A DNA stretch of 45,720 nucleotides from an uncultured Opitutaceae bacterium (lineage in GTDB: Bacteria > Verrucomicrobiota > Verrucomicrobiia > Opitutales > Opitutaceae). Below are positions 9,183 to 18,091 of the stretch, in pieces (positions within the stretch are counted from its first letter, which is position 1; each line of letters starts with the position of its first letter). The stretch covers positions 1 to 45,720 of the forward strand of contig CALDFV010000028.1 in NCBI GenBank assembly GCA_937942145.1, written 5' to 3'. The notes below the pieces were generated by a model. The model worked only from the letters and a program-made list of their open reading frames with translations, did not search any database and was not told the DNA's origin. The translations under genes were made by a program, and so were the position numbers.

Positions 9183-9245
9183 TGGGCGGAGCGGGACCAG
9201 TGTTCGCCTTGCAGGTTGCGCCCGGCAGGCGCTTTCGCCCTACCT
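9183..9245 (-). repeat. intergenic repeat, family A, copy 1
   Basis: A 63-nt element that, read on the minus strand, starts AGGTAGGGCGAAAGCGCC and ends near GGTCCCGCTCCGCCCA. It is about 80% identical by eye to 27898-27962, with complementary blocks inside that can pair. It sits 55 nt before the sulfatase start at 9300, so it could affect transcription or be a plain REP-like element. Confidence 0.65.
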
Positions 9246-9299
9246 GAACGATCGTTGTTATTTTTTGAATAGTCGCTTTGGTTAGACAAATGTATCTTT

Positions 9300-10685
9300 A
9301 TGATTAAGGTTCGTGTCGTGAAATTCGTTTTCATCGCTTTTTTGCTTCTCTTTCCTTTTTTGCAGGGAGCTGAACGCCCGAACATCGTCTTTATCATAGC
9401 GGACGATCTCACTTACAGCGACATCGGTTGCTATGGGGGTGTGAATGTCGCAACACCGCATATCGATTCAATCGCGAGCGATGGGATGAAGATTACACGT
9501 TGTTTCCAGGCGTCGGCCATGTGCTCACCTACACGTCACAATATTTATACGGGTTTATATCCCATAAAGTCGGGAGCCTATCCAAATTCTACCTTAGCAA
9601 AGGAAGGTACCAAAAGCGTGGTGCACTTCTTGGGAGATCTGGGCTATCGAGTGGCCTTGACTGGGAAAAGGCACATTCAGCCCGAAAGCGTTTTTCCTTT
9701 TGAATATTTGAACGAGAAAGGAGATCCTGACCTGCAGGCTCTAGAGAGGTTCTGGTCGCAAGAGAGCGGACAACCCAGCTGTGCCTTTATCTGTTTTAAC
9801 GAGCCGCATACTCCCTGGACAAAAGGCGATGCATCGGAGTTCGATCCGGATAAGCTTGTTCTGCCTCCTTATTTTGTGGATACGGATGAAACTCGTAGAC
9901 AGCTGGTGAACTATTACGCAGAAGTGCAAGACCTGGACCAATCAGTTGGAAAAGTCATTGCCTTGCTAGACCGATTGGAGATGCGGGAAAAAACCTTGCT
10001 GATATTTGTCAGCGAACAAGGAATTGCCATGCCGTTTGCCAAGTGGACTTGTTATGAAAGCGGACTGCAATCTGCTTTTCTAGCCCGTTGGCCAGGAAAG
10101 ATTGCACCTGGAAGTGTTTCCAATGCGATGATCGAGTATGTCGATATCCTGCCCACTTTTATTGAGGTAGCCGGTGGGGCCTCCATTGAGGTGCTGGAAG
10201 GGGAGAGCTTTATGCCCGTACTTCTGGGTCAAAGGGAGCATCACAAGGATTATGCCTTCGCCTTGCAAACGACGCGTGGGATCAGCAATGGGTCGGAACA
10301 TTACGGTGTGCGTTCCATTCGTTCCCACCGCTACAAGTATTTGATTAACCTGACTCCAGAAACCAGGTTCCAAAACAATCTCACGGAGGATAAGGGAGGA
10401 TGGACCGCATTTTGGAAGACGTGGGTGGATGCGGCTAAAACAGACCCTTTTGCGGAAGAAACAGTTCACCGATACCAGTGGAGACCTGCAGAAGAGCTTT
10501 ACGACCTCGAGAGCGATCGCTACGAGTTCAACAATCTAGCGGGTCAAAAAGATCTAAAGGAGGTCCAGCACGATCTGCGTCGCCGCTTGCTCGAATGGAT
10601 GGATCAGCAAGGTGACTTAGGCCAGGAAACAGAAATGGCTGCCCTCAGCCGTACGTTCAAGCCCGGTGGAACGGCGGGTAAGTGA
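9300..10685 (+). CDS. exported sulfatase, N-sulfoglucosamine-sulfohydrolase-like
   Basis: A 461-aa protein with a signal peptide (hydrophobic core 9-23), then ERPNIVFIIADD (Asp35, Asp36) and Cys75 in AMCSPTRHNIYTGLYP. This CSPTRHN-type active site, followed by a short catalytic domain without the usual GKWH block, is typical of the heparan N-sulfatase (SGSH)-like group. GKRHIQPES at about 115 takes the place of the GKWH loop. Further conserved pieces are FNEPHTPW, YYAEVQDLDQSVGKVIALLD and SEQGIAMPFAKW. The C-terminal part, with its RPAEELYDLESDRYEFNNLA, is the family subdomain. It probably removes N- or O-sulfate from glycans outside the cytoplasm. Flanking repeats of families A and D lie in the gaps on both sides. 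A substrate assignment would need biochemistry. Confidence 0.9.
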   Translation: MIKVRVVKFVFIAFLLLFPFLQGAERPNIVFIIADDLTYSDIGCYGGVNVATPHIDSIASDGMKITRCFQASAMCSPTRHNIYTGLYPIKSGAYPNSTLAKEGTKSVVHFLGDLGYRVALTGKRHIQPESVFPFEYLNEKGDPDLQALERFWSQESGQPSCAFICFNEPHTPWTKGDASEFDPDKLVLPPYFVDTDETRRQLVNYYAEVQDLDQSVGKVIALLDRLEMREKTLLIFVSEQGIAMPFAKWTCYESGLQSAFLARWPGKIAPGSVSNAMIEYVDILPTFIEVAGGASIEVLEGESFMPVLLGQREHHKDYAFALQTTRGISNGSEHYGVRSIRSHRYKYLINLTPETRFQNNLTEDKGGWTAFWKTWVDAAKTDPFAEETVHRYQWRPAEELYDLESDRYEFNNLAGQKDLKEVQHDLRRRLLEWMDQQGDLGQETEMAALSRTFKPGGTAGK

Positions 10686-10904
10686 GATTGCCGGTAATCT
10701 GAAGTGATAACTTGTCTCACAACAGGCAGGATGCCCGCGCTACTTTCCGAATAGGCAACCGGCCTGTACTGACATAGCTGAAGCAAAGGAGTGAGATTCT
10801 CCCCCGCCCTGACCAATCCACTCCCCGTAATCAAGTGGGACAGCTGCGTCCTTACGCTTCACCTGAACGCCATTATTCGGAACGCGGCAGACTCCAAAGC
10901 GAAG

Positions 10905-10937
10905 GCTCGTCGTAGCCACGTCGCAAGGCGGCGTGGT
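10905..10937 (+). repeat. intergenic repeat, family D, copy 2
   Basis: Reverse complement of the element at 9097-9130, with only a few mismatches. Starts GCTCGTCGTAGCCACG and ends GGCGGCGTGGT. The two copies bracket the sulfatase gene at 9300-10685 as a distant inverted pair. Confidence 0.6.
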
Positions 10938-11233
10938 TTGGCTTCGGCCATCTCCGATCACCTCGACAAACGATATAGGCACCCCCTTTACGGCTGCTTA
11001 GGGATAAGCAGCCCTACCTTTGTCGATTTTGTGAAACGGGCACTGCAGGTAGGGCAGGACTGTGCCCAGTCCGCCGCACAAGTAGCCACATTCGCCCTAC
11101 CCATGGCGAGTTACCCTCCAATTCGCACAACGTAGCGGGGGTATAAGCCGGGTGCCCACAAGCAAAGGAAGTGCAGGCTTCCAGCCTGTTTCAGTCAGCA
11201 AGAAACAGGCAGGATGTCTGTTCAACTTTAAAT

Positions 11234-11260
11234 GGGCGCTCGGAGATCGCCCGCTACCTT
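11234..11260 (+). repeat. intergenic repeat, family C, copy 1
   Basis: The element GGGCGCTCGGAGATCGCCCG plus CTACCTT recurs, with one to three changes, at 27995-28020 (opposite strand), 28040-28065 and 45400-45424. Its GGGCG...CGCCC ends can pair around GATC-containing sequence. It lies just 3' of the DUF1080 gene ending at 11271. Confidence 0.65.
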
Positions 11261-11270
11261 GTGTTGGTCC

Positions 11271-12059
11271 TTACTTGGAAGTTCGCTGTATGGGACCGGT
11301 GCCTTGAGGGTTTACGGTGCGCGGTTTCTCAATCTTGCGAGCGGTTTTGGCAAGTTCGGATGGGTTGAACGGGAGGATTTTACCGTCGTTCAAATTTCTG
11401 ATTTGGATGTTCTTGATTTCAACACGGTTCGGATTTCCGCGGTGGAGTTGAATCGCCAGAAGTCCTTCCAGCGCTCGCCCTTTTTTATCATGATCGATGA
11501 GCTCTGAAGTCGTTTGCCCATTGACTTTGTGTATTAGATGATTTCCTCGAGCGATGATTGTGTATTCGTTCCAATCGGTTACGTCTACCTTAACAGGTGG
11601 GTGTTCGGAGTCTAGCCATCGATTGGCGTGATCATCTAGTATGACGTTTTTTCCATTGAGCCCGAAGATGCCCCGTCCTTTCTCCTCGTAAGTCATGCCA
11701 GTATGCTCGATCGCGGGATGGATGTCGCACTGGTATCCGGAAATCACCCACGGACCGATATCGGTCCGTTCTCGACTACGGTATTGAATGCCTGAGTTGT
11801 TGTCGCCCACCATGCGAACTGTTGCCTGAAGCTCGAAGTCTTGGACTGTGCCATCTCGCCAGATAAGAAACGTATTATGGTCCAAGTCATTGGGGCCGGT
11901 GCAGGTTCCGATAACGACCCCGTTTTCAACAGTCCAGTGATCGGGAGATCCTTCCCATCCTGTGAGATCGCGGCCATTGAAGAGCGACCGAAATCCCTCT
12001 TCGGCGAGGAGGATATTGGAAAGGCCGCACAGGATGATGAGAGAGCATAGGGGTTTCAT
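11271..12059 (-). CDS. exported DUF1080 (3-keto-disaccharide hydrolase-like) protein
   Basis: A 262-aa protein from the ATG at 12059 (MKPLCSLIILCGLSNILLA signal peptide). An upstream in-frame ATG at 12074 adds only MQFHT. FRSLFNGRDLTGWEG right after the leader is the hallmark start of DUF1080, a concanavalin/LamG-like jelly-roll. It is followed by VENGVVIG, NNSGIQYRSR and WNEYTIIARGNHLIHKVNG. Members bind or hydrolyse sugars, some acting on 3-keto-glucosides, and are abundant in Verrucomicrobiota and Planctomycetota. The tail after about residue 235 is a low-complexity basic extension. It is divergent from the esterase gene at 12145, whose N-terminal half is a related jelly-roll, so the 85-nt gap may hold a shared control region. 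Confidence 0.88.
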   Translation of the reverse strand: MKPLCSLIILCGLSNILLAEEGFRSLFNGRDLTGWEGSPDHWTVENGVVIGTCTGPNDLDHNTFLIWRDGTVQDFELQATVRMVGDNNSGIQYRSRERTDIGPWVISGYQCDIHPAIEHTGMTYEEKGRGIFGLNGKNVILDDHANRWLDSEHPPVKVDVTDWNEYTIIARGNHLIHKVNGQTTSELIDHDKKGRALEGLLAIQLHRGNPNRVEIKNIQIRNLNDGKILPFNPSELAKTARKIEKPRTVNPQGTGPIQRTSK

Positions 12060-12144
12060 AGTGTGAAATTGCATTTGTAGAGATTAGGAGGCAAGGTCGG
12101 AAATGGACTCTTGCAATAGGGGAGACGAGGGAAGAGAAATAATT

Positions 12145-13554
12145 ATGAGACTATCCCCAAGATTTCTGTTTGTGTGGGCGGTTGCGGCGCTACGATTTAC
12201 TACAATTGCCGATGCTGGACCTTTGGCGGAGAAGGGCGAATTGATTCTATCGAATCCTTTTGAAGGCTCGCTTGAGAAAAAGGAGCTCGTTGAGATCGGA
12301 AATGGGTGGCAGCGGAGAATCAGTTTCGGTGAGTGGAGGCTTCAGGAGGATGGTTCGCTTGTGGCGGAGAACGTTCCCGAAGATGGTCACGGTCCTGTCC
12401 TAACCTATATCGCGCCGATCGGGGATATGGTCATTGAGTGTGAATTCAAAATTCCCTCTGAGCCAAAGGCCAACCGCCACTTTCGCATTTTCCTCGATCA
12501 TCAAGACTATAGGGGTCACACGATCCAGTCTACGGCCAACGTGAGCTCGGGGTTCCGTCCGGTCGGGTTGACACTGCAGCATATCAGCAAGAGCGCCGAC
12601 GATTCCAAAAAGACGATCCAGGACATCGAGTTTGGGCCCACAGACATTGAACTAAAGCCAGACACTTGGTACAAGATGCGGCTTGATGTTGTTGGCGACA
12701 AAGCCTGGACGTCGGTAAATGGCGTCACTTTATTTGGTCGAAACAAGGTGCTCGATGTGGTGAAGTCCAAAATTGGTCTCAACCCCGGGATAGCGGGTGG
12801 AAGTATCCGGAATTTCAATGCATGGTCGGCTAAAGGAGAGAATGACGATGTGGGAGTGAGTGAGGCGCTCCAGGAAATTAACGATCGATTTCAGAAGGTT
12901 GAAGTAGAGGTCATTAGCTGGCCGGAAGAAGAGCGCGGGAATTTTGGGGATCTCAAGCGTCTCGCTTTTATGGCCTATCCAAAAATTCGCCCATCTGGCA
13001 AATTGCCATTGCTGATAGCCTTGCACGGCGCGGGCGGCAAGCAAATGACTCTACAAGAGCAGTTGCTTCGGTCGGCAAGAGTGAAGGGGCTTGCACTGGC
13101 TGATTTGGCGGGGAAGGACCTGATTTTGCTCGAACCGAATTCAGCAGATAGTTGGGATCCGAATACGCTAGACAAAATGCTGGACTATGTACTTGAGGCC
13201 TACAGTGAGATCGACCCAAGCAGGGTGTACGTCATGGGACATAGCATGGGTGGAACAGGTACGTGGAATTGGATTCACCAGTCTAGAAGCCGATTTGCGG
13301 CTGCTGCCCCTTGTGGGTTTAGCTCGGGTGGGAACCCAGAGGGAGTCGAGAAGCTGGTGGACCTTCCCGTATGGGGCATGGTGGGCGGAGACGATGGCAA
13401 CAATGTCATCGCAGTCCAGAAGATGGTGGACAATTTACGGGCGGCGGGCAGTACGAAAGTCCGGCACACAGTCTTTCCGGGCGCCAAGCACGCTCAAGGC
13501 AACGCCGCGGTTTTCAGTTCCGTGGAATTGATTGAGTGGATGCTGAGTCACTGA
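12145..13554 (+). CDS. exported esterase with N-terminal jelly-roll domain
   Basis: From the ATG at 12145 the protein is 469 aa. This start follows GAGGGAAGAGAAATAATT and begins the signal peptide MRLSPRFLFVWAVAAL. Residues of about 27-226 form a DUF1080/LamG-like domain (GEWRLQEDGSLVAENV, NRHFRIFLDHQDYRGH, WYKMRLDVVGDKAWTSVNG). The remainder is an alpha/beta hydrolase of the prolyl-oligopeptidase/PHB-depolymerase type. It has the oxyanion motif HGAGG at about 294-298, the nucleophile Ser367 in GHSMGG and the likely catalytic His in PGAKHAQGN near the end. It should release acyl or aryl groups from a polymer, with the N-terminal domain binding the sugar. The fusion is unusual beside a free DUF1080 gene in divergent orientation. 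Confidence 0.85.
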   Translation: MRLSPRFLFVWAVAALRFTTIADAGPLAEKGELILSNPFEGSLEKKELVEIGNGWQRRISFGEWRLQEDGSLVAENVPEDGHGPVLTYIAPIGDMVIECEFKIPSEPKANRHFRIFLDHQDYRGHTIQSTANVSSGFRPVGLTLQHISKSADDSKKTIQDIEFGPTDIELKPDTWYKMRLDVVGDKAWTSVNGVTLFGRNKVLDVVKSKIGLNPGIAGGSIRNFNAWSAKGENDDVGVSEALQEINDRFQKVEVEVISWPEEERGNFGDLKRLAFMAYPKIRPSGKLPLLIALHGAGGKQMTLQEQLLRSARVKGLALADLAGKDLILLEPNSADSWDPNTLDKMLDYVLEAYSEIDPSRVYVMGHSMGGTGTWNWIHQSRSRFAAAAPCGFSSGGNPEGVEKLVDLPVWGMVGGDDGNNVIAVQKMVDNLRAAGSTKVRHTVFPGAKHAQGNAAVFSSVELIEWMLSH

Positions 13555-13694
13555 GCGAGGTATGGGATTCGGCTTCCTCTTTTGCGTTTTAGAAGGAATC
13601 GATATGGCTGGTTTCGTGGAGTTCGGCTCCAACCAGTGGGTTTTTCGTGACAAGACTGGGAATCACTTTAAATCTTAGAGTAGTCACAGCTCCG

Positions 13695-14960
13695 ATGAAA
13701 GATTGCCTATTTCGATTAATCCGCGGCGCGAGTGCGCTGGTCCTTTGTTCCTTCACTTTTTCCGTTTCTGCGAGTGACGGTAATTGGTTATCCTGGCGGG
13801 GTCCGAGTGGAGATGGCGTTGCCGCGATGGGTCAGAACATTCCGACTAAGTGGTCTGAAATGCAGCATCTTAAGTGGAAGGCTCCGATACCGGGAAGGGG
13901 GCACTCCACTCCCATTGTCGTTGGCGATCGCATTTTCCTGACCACGGCCCGCGAAGAGGAGGGATCACAATCCGTTCTCTGCTATTCCTTTTCGACGGGA
14001 GACTTGATCTGGGAAAAAGTTCTTTTGGAGGGGCTTTTGCCGGAAAAGATTCATCGAAAGAATACCCATGCCTCGCCTAGCGTGGCGAGCGATGGAGAGA
14101 AAATATTCGCCGTGTTCTTTGTGGCGGGAGATCGGCTTCGGCTCTTCTCACTGGATTTGAATGGGAATGAATTGTGGCAGCTCGACGTGGGACGATTCTA
14201 TCCCGAGGAGTCATTTGGTTATGGAACAACTCCTCTTTTGGCCGCAGGCAATGTCATTGTTGCGGCTGAAAGCCAAGGCGAGGGATACATTGCCGCGTTC
14301 GAAGCGAACTCAGGCAAAGAAGTGTGGCGAACCATGCGTACGGCAATACGATCGTCTCATGGATCACCTGTTCTCGCCAACTTTGGAGGTGAAGATCAAA
14401 TTGTCCTCAATGGAGCCGACCGGGTTGCGAGTTATGATCCGCAAACGGGACGCGAGCTTTGGTCCGTGGAAGGCGGGGACCCCTTGGTAGCGAATTCGGT
14501 GGTTTGGAAAGACGGGGTAGTCTTTGCGTCGGGAGGTTATCCGGGAAGAGAAACCTGGGCCATTGATGTAGCCAGCCGGAAAGCCATTTGGAGTTCGCAA
14601 GTAAAGTGTTACGAGCAGTCGATGCTCGTGGTTGGCGAATATTTGTATGGAGTTGCGGAAGGGGGACTGGTTCATTGCTGGGATCCCAATTCAGGGGAGA
14701 TCCTTTGGCGTGAACGATTGCCCAAAGGTCCTGAGTGCGCCTCTCCGGTATTGGCAAACGGATACATCTTTCACGCTAACGAGGAGGGCAAGGTGTTCGT
14801 GATCAAACCGAATCCGGAGAAGCTCGAATTGGTTGCGGAAAACCAACTGGGGGAAGAAATATTCGCGTCTCCCGTTGTCTGCCGTGACCGGATTTTAATT
14901 CGTTCCGCCAGTTACAATGGCGAAGCCCGCAGCGAGACGCTGTATTCAATCGGTTTTTGA
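13695..14960 (+). CDS. exported PQQ-like beta-propeller protein
   Basis: The chosen ATG at 13695 starts MKDCLFRLIRGASALVLCSFTFSVSA, a signal peptide, giving 421 aa. The frame extends to 13647 without leader features. WLSWRGPSGDGVA opens the mature protein, as in the family. Blades show SFSTGDLIWEK, SLDLNGNELWQLD, EANSGKEVWRT, DPQTGRELWSVEG, DVASRKAIWSS and DPNSGEILWRE. There are no haem motifs. The remnant at 8503-9000 resembles its C-terminal third. It is a secreted propeller of unknown ligand, perhaps a scaffold or sensor. It lies downstream of the esterase in the same direction, with 140 nt between. Confidence 0.87.
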   Translation: MKDCLFRLIRGASALVLCSFTFSVSASDGNWLSWRGPSGDGVAAMGQNIPTKWSEMQHLKWKAPIPGRGHSTPIVVGDRIFLTTAREEEGSQSVLCYSFSTGDLIWEKVLLEGLLPEKIHRKNTHASPSVASDGEKIFAVFFVAGDRLRLFSLDLNGNELWQLDVGRFYPEESFGYGTTPLLAAGNVIVAAESQGEGYIAAFEANSGKEVWRTMRTAIRSSHGSPVLANFGGEDQIVLNGADRVASYDPQTGRELWSVEGGDPLVANSVVWKDGVVFASGGYPGRETWAIDVASRKAIWSSQVKCYEQSMLVVGEYLYGVAEGGLVHCWDPNSGEILWRERLPKGPECASPVLANGYIFHANEEGKVFVIKPNPEKLELVAENQLGEEIFASPVVCRDRILIRSASYNGEARSETLYSIGF

Positions 14961-15143
14961 ATACGGTATTGTCTGTTTGGTCGCTGAAAAGAATTGGGAG
15001 TTGAATTACCCGCTACCTTGAAAACCTTGGAGAGCGGCTATGCCCTGATATTGTGAAATAAGCGTACTACGAAGCTTGTGTTTCAATCTAAAACATGAGA
15101 GATTCGACGGTATTGGTTAACCCCGTACGAATCTAAAAATACA

Positions 15144-16334
15144 ATGACTTGGCGAATTCCTATATCTTTTCTCTCGTTCTTTCTGCCTCTTGCCGCTCTC
15201 GGCCATGGATTGGCTCCCCAGCCACCAGCGGACGAAGACCGGAAGATTGTTTTCCCCGATGTAGAGGGTTACTTGACACTCGTATTCGACCCCCATACGC
15301 ACTCGGTGTTTTCAGACGGACATGTGTGGCCGAAGATTCGGGTGGGCGAAGCGAATCGTGACGGACTGGACGCCATGGCGGTTACCGAGCATTTGGAGTA
15401 TCAGCCTCACCTCGAGGATCTGCCGCACGAGGATCGGAATCGCTCCTTCGAAGAGGCCGCTAACGCGGCCCGGTATTCGGATTTAATTGTTATCCCAGGA
15501 GCGGAGATAACGCGCAAGGCGCCAGCGAGCCATATGAATGCGATCTTCATCCAAGACGCGAACAAGCTCTACCACGTGCCAGAATCGGAAGCGCCGTACA
15601 GTCCGAACGATTTTCGTGATACTGCCAGAGAATGGCCCGCCCAAAATGCGATCAATGCTGCCAATGAGCAGGGCGCATTCGTATTCTGGAACCACTCTTG
15701 GTGGGCTTCGGACTTCCCCAACGGCATCCCTGTACTTTCCGACTTCCATCGGGAAAATGTTGAAAAAGGGCGGTTGCACGGCATCGAGATCGCAAATGGA
15801 AAGAACTACTCCGAAGACGCATTCCAAATCGCGCTCGACAACAACCTTGCGCTGATCGGAGTCTCCGATGTCCACGACCTCATCGACTGGGACTACGAGC
15901 CACACAAGGGAGGACACCGTCCCGTGACATTGGTGTTCGCCCATGAGCGATCTGCGAGCTCCATGAAGGAAGCGCTATTTGATCGGCGTACGGTGGTGTG
16001 GTACAAGAATTGGCTCATGGGCCGAGAGCCCCACCTCCGGCCGCTTCTGGAAGCCTCGCTTTCGTTCAGCGACGCGGCTTACCAAGATGCCCAAATTTTG
16101 AGCGTGACGATTCACAATCGTTCCGATGCAGATTTCCATTTGCGGAGCCTGAGCCCGTTTGGTCTGCACAGGCATGCATCGACGTTTATCGTACCCCAGC
16201 ACAGCTCAGAGAGGATTATGGTGCGAACGGGTGAGTTAGTAGGCACCATTTCGATGGAATTTGAGGTGCTGAATGCCTATGTTGCGCCTAACGAAACGAT
16301 CCGTATTGAGATGGAAGCTGAAGTTCAGCAATAG
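15144..16334 (+). CDS. exported PHP-domain phosphodiesterase-like protein
   Basis: A 396-aa protein with a signal peptide (MTWRIPISFLSFFLPLAALG) and a PHP metallo-hydrolase domain. FDPHTHSVFSDG supplies Asp49, His51 and His53, followed by TEHLEY (Glu82, His83), PGAEITR, FWNHSWW and GVSDVHDLIDWD. The layout resembles the Sb-PDE family of secreted phosphodiesterases, which act on organophosphate diesters. The last roughly 100 residues (from LSFSDAAYQDAQILSVTIHN) form a beta-rich domain. With the PhoD-like gene directly downstream on the opposite strand, a phosphate-scavenging role is reasonable. The substrate is inferred from the family, not shown. Confidence 0.83.
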   Translation: MTWRIPISFLSFFLPLAALGHGLAPQPPADEDRKIVFPDVEGYLTLVFDPHTHSVFSDGHVWPKIRVGEANRDGLDAMAVTEHLEYQPHLEDLPHEDRNRSFEEAANAARYSDLIVIPGAEITRKAPASHMNAIFIQDANKLYHVPESEAPYSPNDFRDTAREWPAQNAINAANEQGAFVFWNHSWWASDFPNGIPVLSDFHRENVEKGRLHGIEIANGKNYSEDAFQIALDNNLALIGVSDVHDLIDWDYEPHKGGHRPVTLVFAHERSASSMKEALFDRRTVVWYKNWLMGREPHLRPLLEASLSFSDAAYQDAQILSVTIHNRSDADFHLRSLSPFGLHRHASTFIVPQHSSERIMVRTGELVGTISMEFEVLNAYVAPNETIRIEMEAEVQQ

Positions 16335-16480
16335 TCGTTCCCAAATATACCAAAGCGTTTCTTTGTCCTGTTTTTTGGTATCGTCTTTTCGTACTTAGCG
16401 GGGGCAGTGCCTAAAAAGGATGTATCCGTGCTCGCTTTACGCGGAGGAGATTCCTATGACGCGCCCAATTTTAGCAGGCT

Positions 16481-17989
16481 CTATTTTCCACTTGTCCGCA
16501 CATCCTCATTGAGCAGATCACCCCGTACTCCGTGATGCCGCATGAAGGCGGTGGGAACGTCGTTGATCCGATCGATGGTAACAGAGAGAAAGCCTCCTTT
16601 GTTTTCACCGTAGTAAAGATGCATAGAGCGATTGGGATTTTGCAAAGGAGTCGCATGCTCGTCCGTGGCCGCGCCGCAACCGTATTCGAGGATTCCCGTC
16701 TCGGGATGCCTTGAAATATATTGCCAATGCCTGTCGCCGCAAATCACATACATATTATCGTGTTGGCCGATAAAGCTACGAAGCAGGTCTCCCTCGTAGG
16801 TCCATCCTGGGTCTACGTGATTGTCGCTTTTCTCCGCTTTCCACAAATGGTCAGGTCCGATGAGCGGCGTCGGACTTATTAGAAACTTGAAGGTAGCGTC
16901 CGAAGCGTGGACCGTTTGTCTAAACCAATCCAGTTGCTCCTTCCCCCAAATGGACTTATCCGGTCCATCGGGATGAAAGTTCGGGTCACGAAAATCCCGG
17001 ACTTCAACGAGCCAAATCTGAAGGTCCTTTCCCCAACGGAAAGTCCGGTAGTGTCGCGGGTCGCTCATTGGAACCTGCTCGTCATAGACTTTCCGCCCAT
17101 CCTCATAGGTGAACGCTCCCATTCGCGAGGTCATCGTAGGCCAGCTGTCGTTGTCCCAAGAGTCATGATCATCCTTCATGAAATAGGCGGGAACGCTTTG
17201 CAGAAAAGTTCGTGTATAGGAAAGACTGTAGGTTCGATTCCAAAAGTACCGAGCTAAATCTATATGCGTGGCGAAAGGCTGAAAATGGTCGTAGTAGACA
17301 TTGTCACCCGCATGGACGAAAAATGTGGGATTCACCGTCAGCATGGAATCGAAAATCTGGTAGCCCCTTTTGCCCGCGTCACGTGTATTGAATTTGGTGC
17401 AGGTGGCGACGGTAAAGGTCACTTTTTGGATTTTGTCCTTTCTGGCGGCGGTGGTGAATCCGCCATGGAGGATAGCCGTTGGATGAACTGAACCGCTTTT
17501 TCGAGCCTCGATGGTGACGGTGTATTTGGTTTCTGGATTGAGTTTATCGAGTGAAAAGCGGTGAGTGTGATCCCGATTTGGATCGACCCGTTGCCAGTCG
17601 GTCGTTATCTTCATCGCTTCCTCTCCTGTTTTAAAATAGGTCAGCCGCACGTCCCCCGAAGCTCCCGGGAGGGCTCCTATCGCATCACCAAGAGGGAAGC
17701 CTTCAGGAAGTTGATATCCGAAACGTCCCTCCGGTCCGAGCTCCCGCGCGTCCATTTTTTGAAACTGGTTGACCTCGCTTCGGCCCTTGAGAGTGAATCC
17801 AATTCCCGGATATGCGGGTTCAGGCGATTGAGTCACCCGTACCCAAACAATGGCACTGTGATGGCTCACCTCTCCCACTTTGATCCCATTGCCGAGAAAA
17901 ACGGATTCCTCCCCACTGAGACTATTTGGAGTGTAGAGAATTAATGCTGCACCGATAAAGCGCTGTATCCAGCTAAACCTCAATCGCAC
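16481..17989 (-). CDS. exported PhoD-like alkaline phosphatase/phosphodiesterase
   Basis: The protein is 502 aa and starts at a GTG. The leader is MRLRFSWIQRFIGAALILYT and beyond. The N-terminal third is the Ig/fibronectin-like domain usual in PhoD (GNGIKVGEVSHHSAIVWVRVT, LNPETKYTVTIEARKSG). The catalytic domain contains VATC, HAGDNVYYD (Asp229, Asn230, Tyr232-Tyr233), KDDHDSWDND (Asp273-Asp276) and CGDRHWQY. These are ligands for the Fe/Ca centre of PhoD-type enzymes. It should release phosphate from mono- or diesters in the periplasm. It converges with the PHP phosphodiesterase gene (147-nt gap). Length and motifs are complete. Confidence 0.9.
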   Translation of the reverse strand: MRLRFSWIQRFIGAALILYTPNSLSGEESVFLGNGIKVGEVSHHSAIVWVRVTQSPEPAYPGIGFTLKGRSEVNQFQKMDARELGPEGRFGYQLPEGFPLGDAIGALPGASGDVRLTYFKTGEEAMKITTDWQRVDPNRDHTHRFSLDKLNPETKYTVTIEARKSGSVHPTAILHGGFTTAARKDKIQKVTFTVATCTKFNTRDAGKRGYQIFDSMLTVNPTFFVHAGDNVYYDHFQPFATHIDLARYFWNRTYSLSYTRTFLQSVPAYFMKDDHDSWDNDSWPTMTSRMGAFTYEDGRKVYDEQVPMSDPRHYRTFRWGKDLQIWLVEVRDFRDPNFHPDGPDKSIWGKEQLDWFRQTVHASDATFKFLISPTPLIGPDHLWKAEKSDNHVDPGWTYEGDLLRSFIGQHDNMYVICGDRHWQYISRHPETGILEYGCGAATDEHATPLQNPNRSMHLYYGENKGGFLSVTIDRINDVPTAFMRHHGVRGDLLNEDVRTSGK

Positions 17990-18091
17990 GGAAGTGTTTT
18001 AGGCTCACCGCTATTCAACTCGCAAACTCCCCTGAGGGTCTCGTACGAGCCAGCTTCGCCATTACTATATTTTCGACTTTGAAATAAGCTT

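Larger units (their letters stand above)
10686..11270. other. gene-free, repeat-rich gap
   Basis: There is no convincing coding sequence in this 585-nt gap. It holds the inverted repeat copy at 10905-10937, a segment around 11050 starting AGGTAGGGC that shares only its first bases with family A, a hairpin with 9-bp arms at 11184-11192 and 11202-11210 (GCCTGTTTC/GAAACAGGC), and the family C repeat at 11234-11260. Short frames within it have no family signature. The stretch probably grew by insertion of REP-like elements. Confidence 0.6.

Noticed and set aside
16353-16535. A 60-codon plus-strand stretch beginning KRFFVLFFGIVFSYLAGAV, followed by DSYDAPNFSRL
   Set aside because: It resembles a signal peptide followed by a sulfatase-like start (APNxxRL), but has no usable start codon, overlaps the PhoD-like gene's 3' end and is too short to assign. 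It may be a gene remnant.
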